From assembly GCF_964340395.1 (NCBI RefSeq), contig NC_135571.1, positions 13,522,546 through 13,586,545 of the forward strand: a DNA stretch of 64,000 bases, in the 5' to 3' direction. Made by a program: the position numbers and the translations under genes. The notes beneath the pieces were generated by a model. That model saw only the letters and a list, made by a program, of their open reading frames with translations, ran no database searches and was not told the DNA's origin. This document shows, piece by piece, positions 62,436 through 64,000 of the stretch (position 1 is the first letter of the stretch; each line of letters begins with the position of its first letter). Source of the stretch: Glandiceps talaboti (taxonomy: Eukaryota > Hemichordata > Enteropneusta > Spengelidae).

Positions 62436-62664
62436 TACTTGTATTAGAAACACTGGAACAGAAAGAAGAGACCATTTAATATACAAACTCAGTGGAGCAA
62501 TAAATTCCAATTTATTTTTAATTTGTTTAAAATAAACTCTGATAATTAGCATATACCAAGGTGAATACTGTGTTGTCATTTGGGAATCAGACTTTATATC
62601 AGACAATTATTAGAATGTCAACCCTACTAAATTTATTAAGTCTATAGATATTAGAGTAATGTAA

Positions 62665-62707
62665 ACTGTAAGATACATCATGTTGTTCAGCCCTATCGGG
62701 CTTCTTA
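62665..62707. repeat. Isolated copy of the 46-bp minisatellite unit
   Basis: CTGTAAGATACATCATGTTG then TTCAGCCCTATC matches the array at 5807-6124. Confidence 0.85.
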
Positions 62708-62898
62708 ATCACAATGGGTACTGGCTGATAGGGTGACACGAATGTCTGTATTTTATAGACAGTATAGTAACTCAGACATGATGGGAGGTAAAGATTATAG
62801 AAATGATGGGAAATAGAGATTACCAAAATATTACCAATAGGATTGAATACTACAAGGTTCATACATCTACGGACACAGAAATTATTACACATGGACAG

Positions 62899-63060
62899 CA
62901 GTAATGAAATATTTCAAACATCGAAATCAGCTGGGTTTGATTTGTCACAGTTTATGACAATCTCTGTGAACCATACCAGCATTCCGTATAGACGATCTGA
63001 TCCGGCCAATGGTCATTCCATAAATTCCCAACATTTCCACACAGCTGGGTTGTGTAACAA
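62899..63060 (+). CDS. Candidate phase 2-2 exon, possibly NAV
   Basis: The open frame from 62843 to 63064 contains a 162-nt segment bounded by an AG (atggacag) and the donor AA|GTAAAT. Its frame is consistent with the phase 2 donor at 32401. It encodes SNEIFQTSKSAGFDLSQF and onward through SIPYRRSDPANG to TAGLCN. Composition (several CpG-containing codons, little repetition) is more gene-like than its surroundings. However, the polypyrimidine tract is poor and the peptide does not match the SWDDSSSVSSG segment expected next in NAV proteins. The ATG at 62891 could instead make this an alternative first coding exon. An exon of an unrelated gene or chance are both possible. Confidence 0.3.
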
Positions 63061-63570
63061 GTAAATAGTTCTTTCTAAATATTGAAGTTGTAAACCAGCT
63101 GAGTGTAACAACTCACAGTATGTTGTGTATTATATGTATGTCATAGTACTGGGTCAACCAGTTCTCTATTTTTGAAGCGGTATTTAATATGTTATATTAA
63201 TTTATTACTATTTTCTGGCATCTGGTATCTCAACTATACCAGTTCCTCACCAGGAGTTATTACTTTAATTATATTTTAATACCCAAAATTTCTTTTGGCT
63301 CTTTAAGATTTAAATTTGACTGGATAACATTGAGTATATTAAAGGGGTACATGCCGTGTCTGAAAAAAATTTCATCTGCATTTTTTTATGATAAGTAGAT
63401 ATATTCTAGTTCTAGGTAAATGCTCAGTGGATGTTGCGTACATTGTAATATGGTTGTGTATTAACAATATCTGTATGATTGTGATATGAATGTAAATTTG
63501 TGGGTACACCCAAAATTTATGTCGCTTAAATCATTCATTTGGTTGGCTGCCATGTGACGCTCCATACATC
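63061..63570. other. Non-coding stretch
   Basis: AT-rich; nothing recognised. Confidence 0.5.
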
Positions 63571-63574
63571 TTAC

Positions 63575-64000
63575 TAGGTGGCCATGTGAAGCTATTACAA
63601 GGTTGCCACTGATTGGATAGGATGGGGGCAATGGGAAGGTATTACAAGATTGCCACTGATTGGATAGGATAGGGGCAATGGGAAGCTATTACAAGATTGC
63701 CACTGATTGGATAGGATAGGGGCAATGGGAAGCTATTACAAGATTGCCACTGATTGGATAGGGGCAATGGGAAGCTATTACAAGATTGCCACTGATTGGA
63801 TAGGATAGGGGCAATGGGAAGCTATTACAAGATTGCCACTGATTGGATAGGATAGGGGCAATGGGAAGCTATTACAAGATTGCCACTGATTGGATAGGAT
63901 AGGGGCAATGGGAAGCTATTACAAGATTGCCACTGATTGGATAGGATAGGGGCAATGGGAAGCTATTACAAGATTGCCACTGATTGGATAGGATAGGGGC
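63575..64000. repeat. Minisatellite, 47 bp unit, about 9 copies, open at window end
   Basis: TTGCCACTGATTGGATAGGA then TAGGGGCAATGGGAAGCTATTACAAG repeats from about 63602 at 47 bp (one 42-bp copy lacks GGATA). Later units are nearly identical; the array continues past the window. Confidence 0.96.

Larger units (their letters stand above)
32402..62898 (+). other. Very long intron or 3' flank downstream of the large exon
   Basis: Begins with GTAAGA. The next conserved NAV segment (SWDDSSS type) was not found anywhere in it, so the intron either ends at the weak acceptor at 62898 or runs beyond the window. Stretches without separate entries (for example 35594-36410, 38860-40320, 42840-44880, 45000-47290, 48420-49080, 53770-54890 and 55920-56820) are AT-rich, with no supportable gene; scattered open frames of 60-130 codons lack coding character. 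Confidence 0.75.

Overview
The window is AT-rich animal nuclear DNA, most likely from a marine invertebrate. It has spliced exons with GT-AG introns, very large introns, abundant micro- and minisatellites, and many short non-coding foldback (MITE-like) elements. The species cannot be fixed from the sequence. I see no operons, no bacterial or viral genes, no recognisable tRNA or rRNA, and no intact transposase or reverse transcriptase.

One gene is supported, on the + strand: an orthologue of the neuron navigator family (NAV2/NAV3 of vertebrates, unc-53 of nematodes, sickie of flies). Four consecutive exons are clear: 24410-24482, 24996-25088, 25603-25839 and 30199-32401. All splice phases agree (1, 1, 1, then 2 at the last donor) and all have canonical splice sites. 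They encode the C-terminal part of the calponin-homology (CH) domain, then a Ser/Thr/Lys/Arg-rich disordered region with two SxIP-type EB-binding motifs, the conserved LRQNL segment and the paired GY(V/M)S(D/E)G motifs. The earlier CH exons lie upstream and the coiled-coil and AAA+ exons lie downstream, both probably outside the window. Two further exon candidates are less certain: 27259-27318 (60 nt, phase 1-1, possibly extending into a MITE as an alternative last exon) and 62899-63060 (162 nt, phase 2-2).

Layout: 1-24409 is intron (or upstream sequence) rich in minisatellites and foldbacks; 24410-32401 is the exon cluster; 32402-64000 is mostly one very long intron with MITEs, a dispersed AT-rich repeat of about 130 bp, and long arrays at 58.2-59.0 kb and at the right edge. 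Both ends of the window lie inside tandem arrays (50-bp unit at the left, about 47-bp unit at the right).

The points most worth a second look are the possible MITE-supplied splice donor, stop codon and poly(A) signal in intron 3; the dispersed AT-rich 130-bp family; the long palindrome at 3.3-3.6 kb; four identical GAGGGCGCT sites around the exon cluster, one of them a CTCF-like match; and a coding minisatellite within the large exon. I found no evidence for a wholly new biological system.
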